Shown here one piece after another: positions 20,471 through 27,534 of a stretch of 29,507 bases of DNA. This stretch comes from a virus. The position numbers were made by a program, and so were the translations under genes. The notes under the pieces are model-generated. The model saw only the letters and a program-made list of their open reading frames with translations, was not told where the DNA came from and ran no database searches. The stretch is from the IMG/VR virus record IMGVR_UViG_3300046004_000785, positions 1 to 29,507 of that record; one strand, 5' to 3'. Positions within the stretch are counted from its first letter, which is position 1, and every line of letters starts with the position of its first letter.

Positions 20471-20660
20471 GGCGCGCGAGCGGGCGCGTCATGAGCGCGT
20501 GCGGGTGCGGGTGCTGCGGGCATTGCGTGTAGCGAAGTTAGCGCGCACTTACGTGGGAGCGCACGCTAGGAGCCGTCATCCCCTTTGAAAGGCGACAACC
20601 CAAGGGGGGTAGGGGGCCGCCCCGCCGTTCGTTTTCGCGTTTACCGTGACCCGTCCCCCC

Positions 20661-20682
20661 GCAAATTTCCAGCAAATTTTCA
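20661..20682 (+). repeat. Tandem 11-base repeat upstream of the terminase genes
   Basis: GCAAATTTCCA is followed at once by GCAAATTTTCA, differing at one base. A/T-rich short direct repeats near the small terminase gene can be binding sites for that protein during packaging. This function is inferred from position. Confidence 0.4.
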
Positions 20683-20711
20683 GTACGCCAAGCCAGCTAC
20701 ACGTACAACTT

Positions 20712-20740
20712 TTGCAACTCTCCGCCTCCGCTGCGACAAT
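20712..20740 (+). promoter_or_regulatory. Putative late promoter
   Basis: TTGCAA (20712-20717), 17-base spacer, GACAAT (20735-20740), 26 bases before ATG 20766. It would drive the terminase and structural genes rightward. The same palindromic TTGCAA used by the minus-strand promoters appears here with a different spacing. Confidence 0.45.
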
Positions 20741-20765
20741 AAGCAACTTACGCAACGGAGCACCA

Positions 20766-21437
20766 ATGGCTACCAAACCAATCATCCGCAACGACTACAC
20801 CTCAACCACAGACCCGTCAGACCCTGACGCTATCCCTGCTTTCGAGACGGCACTTGGCCTGAAGGGCAAGTCTGCAGCGGGACGACAGCGCAAGCCGACG
20901 TTCGTGAACAAGAACGCCCTCTCCAACTTCAACTCATCCGTCGATCCAGCGGTGCTGAAGAACCAAGTGGCGGCAGCTAACGTGGCAGCGCTCTACTCCA
21001 AGAACTCTCTCCGTCCAGATGAGATAGCAGCGCTTCGACGCCGAGCCTTCGAGATCGTGGCCACAGAGATGGAGAGCGCAGCATCCGTGATGGCTGGCTC
21101 GAAGGTGTGGAACCCTACTCAGTTCCGTCTGTTTGGCCTGCTGGTTGACAGGGTGCTACCGAAGATGTCCACCATCTCCCTCGAAGACAACTCTGCCAAG
21201 AAGCTGGATGACATGTCAATCGAGGAGCTGGAGGCCATCGCGCTTGGCAAACGCAAGCATGAAGCGGTGGATGCTGTGGTGAAGATCGGAGCTGAGATAG
21301 GAGACGCTGAAGACAAGAAGGCGAACGCTTCAGCGGACAGAAAGCTCAACAAGATCGTCAGGGAAGCAGCGTCTACGGACGTGGCTGAGAAGGCGTACAT
21401 GGCCAAGAAGCAGGAGAAACCAGCTCCAAAAAAGTGA
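20766..21437 (+). CDS. Small terminase subunit candidate
   Basis: A 223-residue protein from ATG 20766 with CGGAG six bases upstream. The N-terminal 60 residues are polar and probably disordered. A helical core follows (LRPDEIAALRRRAFEIVATE, FRLFGLLVDRVLPKMS), then a helix with MSIEELEAIALGKRKHEAV and a Lys-rich tail (MAKKQEKPAPKK). Call based mainly on position: first late gene, two genes before the large terminase, beside a packaging-site candidate, with a helical, DNA-binding-like composition. Small terminases are too diverse to confirm by eye. Confidence 0.55.
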   Translation: MATKPIIRNDYTSTTDPSDPDAIPAFETALGLKGKSAAGRQRKPTFVNKNALSNFNSSVDPAVLKNQVAAANVAALYSKNSLRPDEIAALRRRAFEIVATEMESAASVMAGSKVWNPTQFRLFGLLVDRVLPKMSTISLEDNSAKKLDDMSIEELEAIALGKRKHEAVDAVVKIGAEIGDAEDKKANASADRKLNKIVREAASTDVAEKAYMAKKQEKPAPKK

Positions 21438-22024
21438 GGAAGCCTCTCACAGACACCCAGAGACTAAACCTGTCGAAGGGCGTTGGGAGAGGCGGCAAGA
21501 GTCCGAGAGACCTGTGGATAGAACAAGGCATGACGGCTGCTGAAGCGGATGCCAGAGAGCTTGAGCGCATAGCTCTACAGCAAGCGGTACGCTCCCGTAC
21601 CATGGCCATTAGAGCTGAGAAGAAAGCGCTGTCACTTGGTCTCGGAGATGCTGTTGTCGTAGCCACAACCATTGAGGAAGTGAAGCGAGACATCACCAGA
21701 GAGTTCAAGCAGAGCCCGCTCAAGGGTATGCAGCGCCAGACAACAGTGGTTCGTCGTCAGCAGAAGCGGATGGCTGACACGGAGCTGCGTGAGCAACGCT
21801 CCCTCGACCCTCGCGTCAAAGGGTTAAAGGGTGTGACTGGCGTTGAGGTAGACGAGGACGGAACCATTGGCCTGAAAGCTCTGAGAGAGCAGCGGCCTGA
21901 CATCTTCGCCATGACGCCAATCCCTGTAGAGGGTCGTGAAGACGGCGCATCCAAGCGAATCAACCAAGCAAGACTGGCCAATGGCCGAGAGGATAAGTTC
22001 TATGACAAGCGTAAGCCCCGTTGA
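21434..22024 (+). CDS. Hypothetical protein in the packaging operon
   Basis: A 196-residue very basic, helical protein. It starts at GTG 21434, overlapping the TGA of the previous gene (GTGA). Segments of note: GMTAAEADARELERIALQQA, VKRDITREFKQSPLKGMQRQ, VRRQQKRMADTELREQRS and a C-terminal NQARLANGREDKFYDKRKPR. It overlaps the start of the large terminase by 23 bases. Possibly a packaging accessory or scaffold-like factor; no family recognised. Confidence 0.65.
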   Translation: MRKPLTDTQRLNLSKGVGRGGKSPRDLWIEQGMTAAEADARELERIALQQAVRSRTMAIRAEKKALSLGLGDAVVVATTIEEVKRDITREFKQSPLKGMQRQTTVVRRQQKRMADTELREQRSLDPRVKGLKGVTGVEVDEDGTIGLKALREQRPDIFAMTPIPVEGREDGASKRINQARLANGREDKFYDKRKPR

Positions 22025-24758
22025 TCAGAAGGAAGCAGCTCTATACCTGCTGCGTCTGCGGCAGAGTGCCAACAGCTTCCCCGGCTTCATGAGCTACTAC
22101 TACGACATGAGCTGGGAGGCGTTCCACATCGAGATGCAGGAGGTTCTTGATCTGCTGGAGAAGGACGCCCTCCTCTCTCGCGGTGGCAATCCGATCAGGA
22201 ATCTGCTGCTGACGATGCCTCCACGCCATGCCAAGAGCTTCAATGCGACGGTGAACTTTCCGGCCTATGCACTGATGCGGAAGCCGTACAGAGAGATCAT
22301 GATCAGCTCCTACAACGCTGAGCTGGCGGCTACGTTTGGCCGTGGCACTCGGGACATCGTGACGGATCAGAAGGCTCGCAAGGCGTTCAAGGGCTTCGAG
22401 ACCAGCAGAGAGACACGAGCGGTTGACTTCTGGAAGACGACGGCTGGCGGGGCGTACTACTCGGTTGGCCTGAACGGCACGACCACCGGCCGTGGAGCAA
22501 ACTGCTTGGCTGGCGATACTGAGTTGCTTGTCATGACTGGACGAGGAGCAACTTATACAACTACAATGACCTCTCTGTTCTACGACAAAGAGGCCACCCA
22601 TGTACTCTCCTACGACCACGCTACTAAGTCACCCGCTTGGGCAAGGATCAACTCCCACTCAAGAACTCCGGCGAGCGAATTATTTGAGATCAGCGATTCC
22701 TCTGGAGGAGTTGTTGAAGCTACTGGAGAGCATCCCTTCTACGTCGCAGGACGCGGGTACGTCGAGGCGAAAGACGTTGCCCCCGGCGATATTCTCTTGC
22801 GCCTGTTGCCAGAAGACCTCGATAAAGCAGGCGTTCGACGTTCTGAAGTCGATCAAGCGCGGGCACAAAGACCTGTACTGCTCTCTGAAGTGCAGTCAGA
22901 CGCACCATGCCACGAAGAACACACCTCTGTGCCGGGTGTGCGGAGAGCCAGCGAAGATGAACAGCTCAAGGAGGTATTGCAGTCCGGCTTGCTTGGATCA
23001 AGCGAGGGAGCTGAGGCTTGTGACTCACGTTCACCAGTGCAAGCAGTGCCTGTCGGAGTTCGAGTCCAAGAGCAGCAAAACTCAGTTCTGTTCCATGAGT
23101 TGCAAGAATATGCAACATTCGCAATCAATGACGATGGCGGGGAATCCGAGGTTCACGCACGGGCACTTCGGGGAGAAGCGTCAACCACACACGATCAAGG
23201 CGTTCACGAAAGCGCGTCCGAAGATCAGGGAGAGGGACGGGATGAAGTGCGTATCGTGCGGTTCCGTAGGGAGTCTGCACGTTCACCACATCGACCACAA
23301 CCCGTACAACTGCGTTTGGAGCAATCTGGTGACTCTGTGTGCGTCGTGCCATCACAAGCACCATGCCCACGAGAGGAAGACAGGCAAATCACTGTTTCCA
23401 TGGTTAGGCGAGTACGCAAAGAATGCTTCGTCTACAACATCTCCGTAGAGGGCAACGAGAACTACTTTGCCAACGGTGTTCTCACTCACAACTGCTTGGA
23501 GGTTGATGACCCGTACAAGTCTCGGGAAGAGGCTGACAGCGCGACACAGCGCCGTAAGGTCTGGGACTTCTATACCTCTGGCCTGCTCAGCCGGATGCAG
23601 CCGGACAGGGATGGACAGCCAGCGTTCCAGATCGTTACGCAGACCCGCTGGCACCCCGATGACATGGCTGGACGGATACAGGAGAGCGCGGAGTTCAAGC
23701 GCGGAGAGTGGCTCCACCTCAACTACCAAGCTCTGACGAAGAAGGAGCGGAAGGTCTATGTCCGCAGGAACTCGCTGCCAGAAGATGACCCTCGCTACGT
23801 GCCAAACGTGACGGTTGAGCAGATCGAGACCGGCCGACGCACCGACCATGAGGCTGGCGGCTTGCTGTCTGAAGGTCTGGTGACGCCAATGGTAGAGGTG
23901 TCGGATGAGTACACCGCCCTCTGGCCAAGCCGCTTCCCTGTCGAGTTCCTTCAAGGCCAACGCAGCGTGCTTGGCGAGCGGGATTTCCAGTCTCTGTACC
24001 AGCAGAGTCCCTATGTACTCGGTGGCAACATCGTCAAGGAGAACTGGTTTAAGCGGTACAACGCGGACACCAAGCCGCTGGAGTTCCATGCCATAGCCAT
24101 TGGCGTTGATACAGCATTCAAGGCCAAGGCGGTCAACGACTACTCCGTATTCACCGTCGCTGGCATCACAGAGATTGGCGACATCTACATCCTCAACGTC
24201 TTCAGAGACAAGCTGGAGTTCCCTGACCTGAAGCGCAAGGCCATAGCGATCAACTCAGCGTACCGTGGCCAAGGGCTACGAGGCTTCTGGATCGAGGACA
24301 ACGCTTCCGGCCAGTCGCTTATCCAAGAGCTGAGGGCCAACAGCGGAGTGCCAGTGATCCCGTGGAAGCCGGGAGCGAACGACAAGGTGCTGCGTATGAC
24401 GAGCATCACGCCGTTGATCGAGAGTGGCCGGGTGTTCATACCCGAGGAGGCGCATTGGCTTGAGGACTGGCTGGGAGAGCTGGTTCAGTTCCCGTCCGTC
24501 AAGCACGACGATCAGGCCGACAGCTTTGTGATCGTGGTGGACGTTCTGAGCAGGATGGTAGTGACTGGCCTCAAGGAGTTCACAGCACCGATTGGAGAGT
24601 TGATGGGCAAGACAGGCTTCAAGGACTTGCTGTTTGCTGGTCAGGAGATGAAATCAGACCCGAATGGATGGGGTGGTAGCGGCGGGAGCTTTGGCGCTGC
24701 TGTAGGCGGCTCTGGTGGACTTGGTGGATTCGGAGCTTGGAAGGGCTGGGGTCAGTAA
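22002..24758 (+). CDS. terL: Terminase large subunit interrupted by an intein
   Basis: A 918-residue precursor from ATG 22002 (GAGGA nine bases upstream). N-extein residues 1-167 carry the ATPase Walker A-like PPRHAKS (73-79) and end GTTTGRGAN. The 330-residue intein follows. The C-extein begins CLEVDDPYKS, the Walker B of terminases, so the intein sits directly before the catalytic acidic pair. The C-terminal half has the RNase H-like nuclease: AIGVDTAFKAKAVNDYSVFT (Asp), FWIEDNASGQSLIQEL and VKHDDQADSFVIVV (Asp). After splicing, a 588-residue motor-nuclease would remain, normal for the family. The tail is Gly-rich. The enzyme cuts and pumps phage DNA into proheads through the portal encoded downstream. 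Confidence 0.92.
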   Translation: MTSVSPVDQKEAALYLLRLRQSANSFPGFMSYYYDMSWEAFHIEMQEVLDLLEKDALLSRGGNPIRNLLLTMPPRHAKSFNATVNFPAYALMRKPYREIMISSYNAELAATFGRGTRDIVTDQKARKAFKGFETSRETRAVDFWKTTAGGAYYSVGLNGTTTGRGANCLAGDTELLVMTGRGATYTTTMTSLFYDKEATHVLSYDHATKSPAWARINSHSRTPASELFEISDSSGGVVEATGEHPFYVAGRGYVEAKDVAPGDILLRLLPEDLDKAGVRRSEVDQARAQRPVLLSEVQSDAPCHEEHTSVPGVRRASEDEQLKEVLQSGLLGSSEGAEACDSRSPVQAVPVGVRVQEQQNSVLFHELQEYATFAINDDGGESEVHARALRGEASTTHDQGVHESASEDQGEGRDEVRIVRFRRESARSPHRPQPVQLRLEQSGDSVCVVPSQAPCPREEDRQITVSMVRRVRKECFVYNISVEGNENYFANGVLTHNCLEVDDPYKSREEADSATQRRKVWDFYTSGLLSRMQPDRDGQPAFQIVTQTRWHPDDMAGRIQESAEFKRGEWLHLNYQALTKKERKVYVRRNSLPEDDPRYVPNVTVEQIETGRRTDHEAGGLLSEGLVTPMVEVSDEYTALWPSRFPVEFLQGQRSVLGERDFQSLYQQSPYVLGGNIVKENWFKRYNADTKPLEFHAIAIGVDTAFKAKAVNDYSVFTVAGITEIGDIYILNVFRDKLEFPDLKRKAIAINSAYRGQGLRGFWIEDNASGQSLIQELRANSGVPVIPWKPGANDKVLRMTSITPLIESGRVFIPEEAHWLEDWLGELVQFPSVKHDDQADSFVIVVDVLSRMVVTGLKEFTAPIGELMGKTGFKDLLFAGQEMKSDPNGWGGSGGSFGAAVGGSGGLGGFGAWKGWGQ
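22503..23492 (+). mobile_element. Intein in the large terminase (Hint domain)
   Basis: Block A: CLAGDTELLV with Cys1 at 22503. Block B: EATGEHPFYV with the TxxH His. The Hint N-part ends near EAKDVAPGDILL (about 22801). Block F/G: CFVYNISVEGNENYF and NGVLTHN, ending in His-Asn, with Cys as the +1 extein residue (codon 23493). All residues needed for Cys-type splicing are present. Both splice junctions have the same ten bases, AACTGCTTGG. The roughly 200 codons between the two Hint halves read as a low-complexity, charged linker in this frame because the endonuclease is encoded in another frame. Confidence 0.9.
22600..23448 (+). CDS. HNH homing endonuclease nested out of frame inside the intein
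   Basis: This frame is +1 relative to terminase and intein. From about 22789 it is clearly protein-like: a row of zinc-finger pairs (FSCACCQKTS ... LYCSLKCSQTHH, PLCRVCGEPAKM ... RYCSPACLDQ, HQCKQCLSEF ... QFCSMSCKN), then the HNH core IRERDGMKCVSCGSVGSLHV, HHIDHNPYNCVWSNLVTLCA and SCHHKHHAHE. It ends at its own TAG (23446-23448) within the intein C-terminal block. Codon use is normal in this frame. Possible starts: ATG 22600, with AAAGAGG six bases upstream (282 residues), or TTG 22777, with GAGG nine bases upstream (223 residues). It would cut intein-free terminase genes and so spread the element. Intein endonucleases are normally fused in frame, so this nesting is unusual. Confidence 0.85.
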   Translation: MYSPTTTLLSHPLGQGSTPTQELRRANYLRSAIPLEELLKLLESIPSTSQDAGTSRRKTLPPAIFSCACCQKTSIKQAFDVLKSIKRGHKDLYCSLKCSQTHHATKNTPLCRVCGEPAKMNSSRRYCSPACLDQARELRLVTHVHQCKQCLSEFESKSSKTQFCSMSCKNMQHSQSMTMAGNPRFTHGHFGEKRQPHTIKAFTKARPKIRERDGMKCVSCGSVGSLHVHHIDHNPYNCVWSNLVTLCASCHHKHHAHERKTGKSLFPWLGEYAKNASSTTSP

Positions 24759-24783
24759 TCTCGAAGCTCAAGTTTGAGCCGCG

Positions 24784-24819
24784 AAAAAGAAAACCCCGGT
24801 AGCTTGCAGACCACCGGGG
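24784..24819 (-). terminator. Rho-independent terminator of the minus-strand ncRNA
   Basis: Minus strand: CCCCGGTGGT (24819-24810), loop CTGCAA, GCTACCGGGG (24803-24794), then TTTTCTTTTT. This is a 10-bp stem with two G-U pairs and a 10-base U-rich tail. On the plus strand the sequence after the hairpin is not T-rich, so the signal works for minus-strand transcription. It may also protect against transcription running backwards into the terminase gene. Confidence 0.8.
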
Positions 24820-25347
24820 CTAAACCTCTTCCGAGGAACTAGGACACATGACACACAGAAACACAGGTGCAAGTGTAGCCTACTTACGCGACGAGGATGG
24901 TTGGCTGACGAGGTGGACGAGGCTTAAACAAAGGAGTGCCTACTGGAAATGAATCCAGCAGGCATCTCTTTAATGGCAGCTTTCCGCTTCTCAGCGTCTT
25001 GCACGGTCTGCCAACTTACCACCGCTACCCACCAGAACTGAACGGTGGACGCCGATAAGCGATTGCTCCTTTGGTGCTGCATCTTCTTTGCACCAGATAC
25101 TGTCAGGTAAGAACGTAGTAGTGTTGGTGCTGCGGGTCTACACATCGAAAGAGCAAATACTCAATTACACGATGCTTCCAACCGCTACCCCATGCCAACA
25201 TCAAAACCCGATAGACCCCGACAGGCTGGGACGCACCACGCAAAAAGCCGTTTACAACTGCCCTCTGATCGCACGCCCCAAGTATTAGTTGGAGCCAGAA
25301 GGCATGTGTAAACGGCTTGAATTTCTTTGTCGAGTGCGATCCCAACG
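24785..25347 (-). ncRNA. Large structured noncoding RNA candidate, about 560 nt
   Basis: This gap between terminase and portal has no convincing gene. On the minus strand it is framed by a promoter (25382-25354) and a terminator. Helices seen: 25318-25307 with 25256-25245 (12 bp, perfect); 25304-25297 with 25266-25259 (8 bp, one G-U); 25295-25289 with 25281-25275 (7 bp, one G-U). The 8-base bulge 25274-25267 pairs exactly with 25341-25334, a pseudoknot. Further helices: 25218-25212/25140-25134, 25174-25170/25147-25143, 25095-25090/25077-25072, 25048-25043/25024-25019, 25013-25008/24979-24974. The hairpin 24971-24930 has about 17 bp. Loops GAGA (24992-24989) and GGAA (24832-24829) are GNRA type on this strand. 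G-U pairs would be C-A mismatches on the plus strand. Family unknown; phage-borne large ornate RNAs are a comparison only. Confidence 0.65.
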
Positions 25348-25353
25348 GGGTGA

Positions 25354-25382
25354 ATAGTAGCATTAATTTAGGACGAAAGCAA
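25354..25382 (-). promoter_or_regulatory. Sigma70-like promoter of the ncRNA
   Basis: Minus strand: TTGCTT (25382-25377), 17-base spacer, TACTAT (25359-25354). This is the best consensus match noticed in the window. Transcription would start near 25347 and run away from the portal gene, ending at the terminator near 24785. The spacing (17) differs from the 16 bases of the repeated minus-strand promoters. Confidence 0.6.
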
Positions 25383-25396
25383 TTTTATGTGTGAAA

Positions 25397-27310
25397 ATGT
25401 CATCCATGAACTCCTCTTGGTTTGACTATCGCTCGACTGGCCTTGGTGACAGCGTTACCGTGGCCGACCTGTCCAAATATGCTGACAAGCTGATGGGGTA
25501 CAACGACATCTCGGAAGACTTGTCTCACGACGAGGAGAAGCGGCTTGTCGAGTACGTCAAGACGATCTCAGAGATGTCTTACAAGTCGATCTCCAAGCGG
25601 TACGACTCTTGGAAAGATGCTGACCGGGCGCACGATCTCTACGTTCCAGCCGAGGCAACCGCCTTCAGGAACAAGGTTGTCATCGCTGACACCCGCGCCA
25701 TCTCCGACACCGTTCTCACCTACTTCATGGCAGCGATCACTGGCCGGAACCCCATGTTCCAGCTCGAAGGATTGAACCGCGCCAGCCGCAAACCAGCCGT
25801 TCTTCTTGAGCGCGTGCTCCATCAACAGATGCGTGCAGGCGCTGGGGAAGCGCGACTGGCCCAGCAGTTCCTTGACCTGATTCGCTACGGCTTCGCGCCT
25901 ACCAAGTACGTCTGGAACGACAAGGCCAACTCCAACGTAATCGTCAACTGCGACCCCCGTAAGACCTTCCCTGACCCTCGTGCTCAGGCTGGCGCCGTGG
26001 ACAAGATGCAGTTCATCGTGTTCTCCGACCATGCCTCCGGCTCTTCGCTGCGTCGTTCCGGCATGTACCCGAAGATCACGAAGTACCCACGGATGCTGGA
26101 GAACTCCACTGTCGTCGCTGGCTGGGATAGCCACCAGTGGCACAAGGAGTCTGGCAATGGCTGGAACGTCAACCCCAACACCCTGATGGATGGCAGCTCG
26201 AACCACCAGTTCAAGGTTGGCCGGAGCCACGTCATTGATGAGGCTTGGATTTGCTTCAACGGCTACGAGCTTGGAATGCCAAGCCTTGGCGAGGTGTGGA
26301 TGGTTGTGACCATCGTTGACGAGCGCTTCGTCATCCGCGCCCAGCTCTCACCTTACGGCCGACAGTTCCCTTGCGTAGCTCCGGGCTTCGGCTTCGACAG
26401 CCACAAGACGCACCAGCAGAGCTTGTACGACATGCTCCTGCCACTGCACGAGCTTGGCACTTGGCTCCTCCGCAGCCGCGTGGACAACGTGCAGGCCGCT
26501 CTCAACAACCTGATCTTCGCTGACCCGACGAAGGTGGCGATCCACGATCTGATCAACCGCAACCCTTGGGGCATCGTTAGAACCTTGCCGGGAACCAAGC
26601 CGGGAGAAGGCGTCCACATCGCTCAGGTGCCGGACGTTACCGCTGGCCACTACCGCGACATGCAGTTCCTGACTGACATGAAGCAGCGCGTGGCAGCCGC
26701 CTCCGACGCTCAGCAGGGTATGCCCACCGGGGATGTCCGCACAGCTACCGAGATTCAGCGCCTGACTCAGCTTGGCTCTCAGCGCCTTGGCGTGTTGTCG
26801 AGGGTGATCTCCGCCACCGGCATTCGTCCGGGCGTGCGGATGATGGCCAGCAACATCCAAGACGCACTCAACTACTCCGGCTCTCTCCGCGTCAAGGAAG
26901 ATCAGAACAGCGATCTGCTGCGCGGAATGGTGGACAACGGCTACGTCAACTATGACGTGGGCATGTTGCAGGGCGAGATCGAGTACATGGTTGTGGACGG
27001 CACCCTGCCTCTGGAGCCAACCCGCAGTCCAGAGACTTGGATGAACATCCTGCAAGTTGTGAATCAGTCTGGATTGCAACTTGAGTACGACACTGGAGCC
27101 ATGATTGAAGAGGCGATCAAGAGCATGGGAATCCCTGATGTCGATCAATTCAGAATATCGAGAGACAAACTCCAAAGCGAGGGACTCAGCCCAAGTCAGA
27201 AGATGGCTTTGATGGAGAAGTCTCGCGGTCAATCAGCGGTAGTTGATCAGAACGAGCTTGAGCAACAGATCACACGCGGAAACATCACTCCACTCAGGGC
27301 TGCAGCATGA
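25397..27310 (+). CDS. Portal protein (head-tail connector)
   Basis: A 637-residue protein from ATG 25397 (an in-frame GTG at 25391 is also possible; the ribosome site is weak). Long helical N-terminal part (DEEKRLVEYVKTISEMSYKS, KRYDSWKDADRAHDLYVP), a core with NKVVIADTRAISDTVLTYFM and PMFQLEGLNR, a stem-like QQSLYDMLLPLHELGTWLLR, and a region QGMPTGDVRTATEIQRLTQLG ahead of a long C-terminal helix zone. The 'T..T.......l...' helix before the crown is typical of portal proteins of podovirus-like phages. It forms the ring through which terminase pumps DNA. Its size and position right after terminase support the call. Confidence 0.75.
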   Translation: MSSMNSSWFDYRSTGLGDSVTVADLSKYADKLMGYNDISEDLSHDEEKRLVEYVKTISEMSYKSISKRYDSWKDADRAHDLYVPAEATAFRNKVVIADTRAISDTVLTYFMAAITGRNPMFQLEGLNRASRKPAVLLERVLHQQMRAGAGEARLAQQFLDLIRYGFAPTKYVWNDKANSNVIVNCDPRKTFPDPRAQAGAVDKMQFIVFSDHASGSSLRRSGMYPKITKYPRMLENSTVVAGWDSHQWHKESGNGWNVNPNTLMDGSSNHQFKVGRSHVIDEAWICFNGYELGMPSLGEVWMVVTIVDERFVIRAQLSPYGRQFPCVAPGFGFDSHKTHQQSLYDMLLPLHELGTWLLRSRVDNVQAALNNLIFADPTKVAIHDLINRNPWGIVRTLPGTKPGEGVHIAQVPDVTAGHYRDMQFLTDMKQRVAAASDAQQGMPTGDVRTATEIQRLTQLGSQRLGVLSRVISATGIRPGVRMMASNIQDALNYSGSLRVKEDQNSDLLRGMVDNGYVNYDVGMLQGEIEYMVVDGTLPLEPTRSPETWMNILQVVNQSGLQLEYDTGAMIEEAIKSMGIPDVDQFRISRDKLQSEGLSPSQKMALMEKSRGQSAVVDQNELEQQITRGNITPLRAAA

Positions 27311-27531
27311 CCACACCAACAGCGGAGCAGCTTGCTCCAAACGTCGATCCATTGCTCCGCGAGTACATCCAGCTCTGCATCGCGGAGGCGATCACCAAGG
27401 CTCGAATTGAGTCTCGTGTGAACACCGTCCGCATGGAGTCCTTGGCTGCTGCGCTCGACGAGCGCCTTGATCAGATTGAACAATTCGAGCGTCAGGTGCG
27501 TAGTCACCTCGGCGTGTTCGTACCGGAGTAA
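27307..27531 (+). CDS. Small coiled-coil protein after the portal
   Basis: A 74-residue protein whose ATG overlaps the portal stop (ATGA). The second half is strongly helical and charged (SLAAALDERLDQIEQFERQV), with a hydrophobic tip SHLGVFVPE. Such small helical proteins in head gene clusters can be scaffold or connector accessories; no family recognised. Its stop is three bases before the tail-fibre start, so it is translated with the neighbours. Confidence 0.65.
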   Translation: MTTPTAEQLAPNVDPLLREYIQLCIAEAITKARIESRVNTVRMESLAAALDERLDQIEQFERQVRSHLGVFVPE

Positions 27532-27534
27532 AGC

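Larger units (their letters stand above)
20394..20765. other. Intergenic region: divergent start of accessory and late genes, packaging-site candidate
   Basis: There is no gene in these 372 bases. Contents in order: an inverted repeat at 20456-20470; a GC-rich stretch with imperfect inverted repeat TAGCGCGC / GCGCACGCTA around 20538-20570; a G-run segment AAGGGGGGTAGGGGGCCGCC at about 20603-20622; a tandem 11-base repeat (GCAAATTTCCA, GCAAATTTTCA) at 20661-20682; and the late promoter candidate at 20712. G-rich sequence and short repeats directly before the terminase genes are typical of cos or pac sites, but the cut site cannot be defined by eye. Confidence 0.4.

Noticed and set aside
20077-20532. 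Open frames on both strands over the accessory-operon first gene
   Set aside because: Shadows created by the Lys/Ala-rich gene at 20022-20393 and GC-rich intergenic DNA; no start signals.
23352-24089. 245-residue minus-strand open frame opposite terL
   Set aside because: Antisense shadow; no ribosome site and no family pattern, while the sense strand encodes the terminase nuclease region.
24848-24952. 34-residue plus-strand ORF (MTHRNTGASV...) with AGGAC upstream
   Set aside because: Short, and overlaps the hairpin of the RNA candidate; could be a leader peptide but nothing beyond one ribosome-like site supports it.
24924-25145. 73-residue minus-strand open frame in the same gap
   Set aside because: No ribosome site; composition follows the RNA stems, including the 17-bp hairpin.
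25103-25363. 86-residue minus-strand open frame in the terminase-portal gap
   Set aside because: No ribosome site, no recognisable pattern; its start would precede or coincide with the predicted -10 region and its bases are explained better by paired RNA helices.
24760-25390. tRNA gene search in the non-coding gap
   Set aside because: No cloverleaf with proper T-arm and anticodon arm could be drawn on either strand; the CGGTGGTAAGTTGGCAGACCG segment only mimics a D-arm.
26348-27232. 294-residue minus-strand open frame opposite the portal gene
   Set aside because: Antisense shadow with no start signal.
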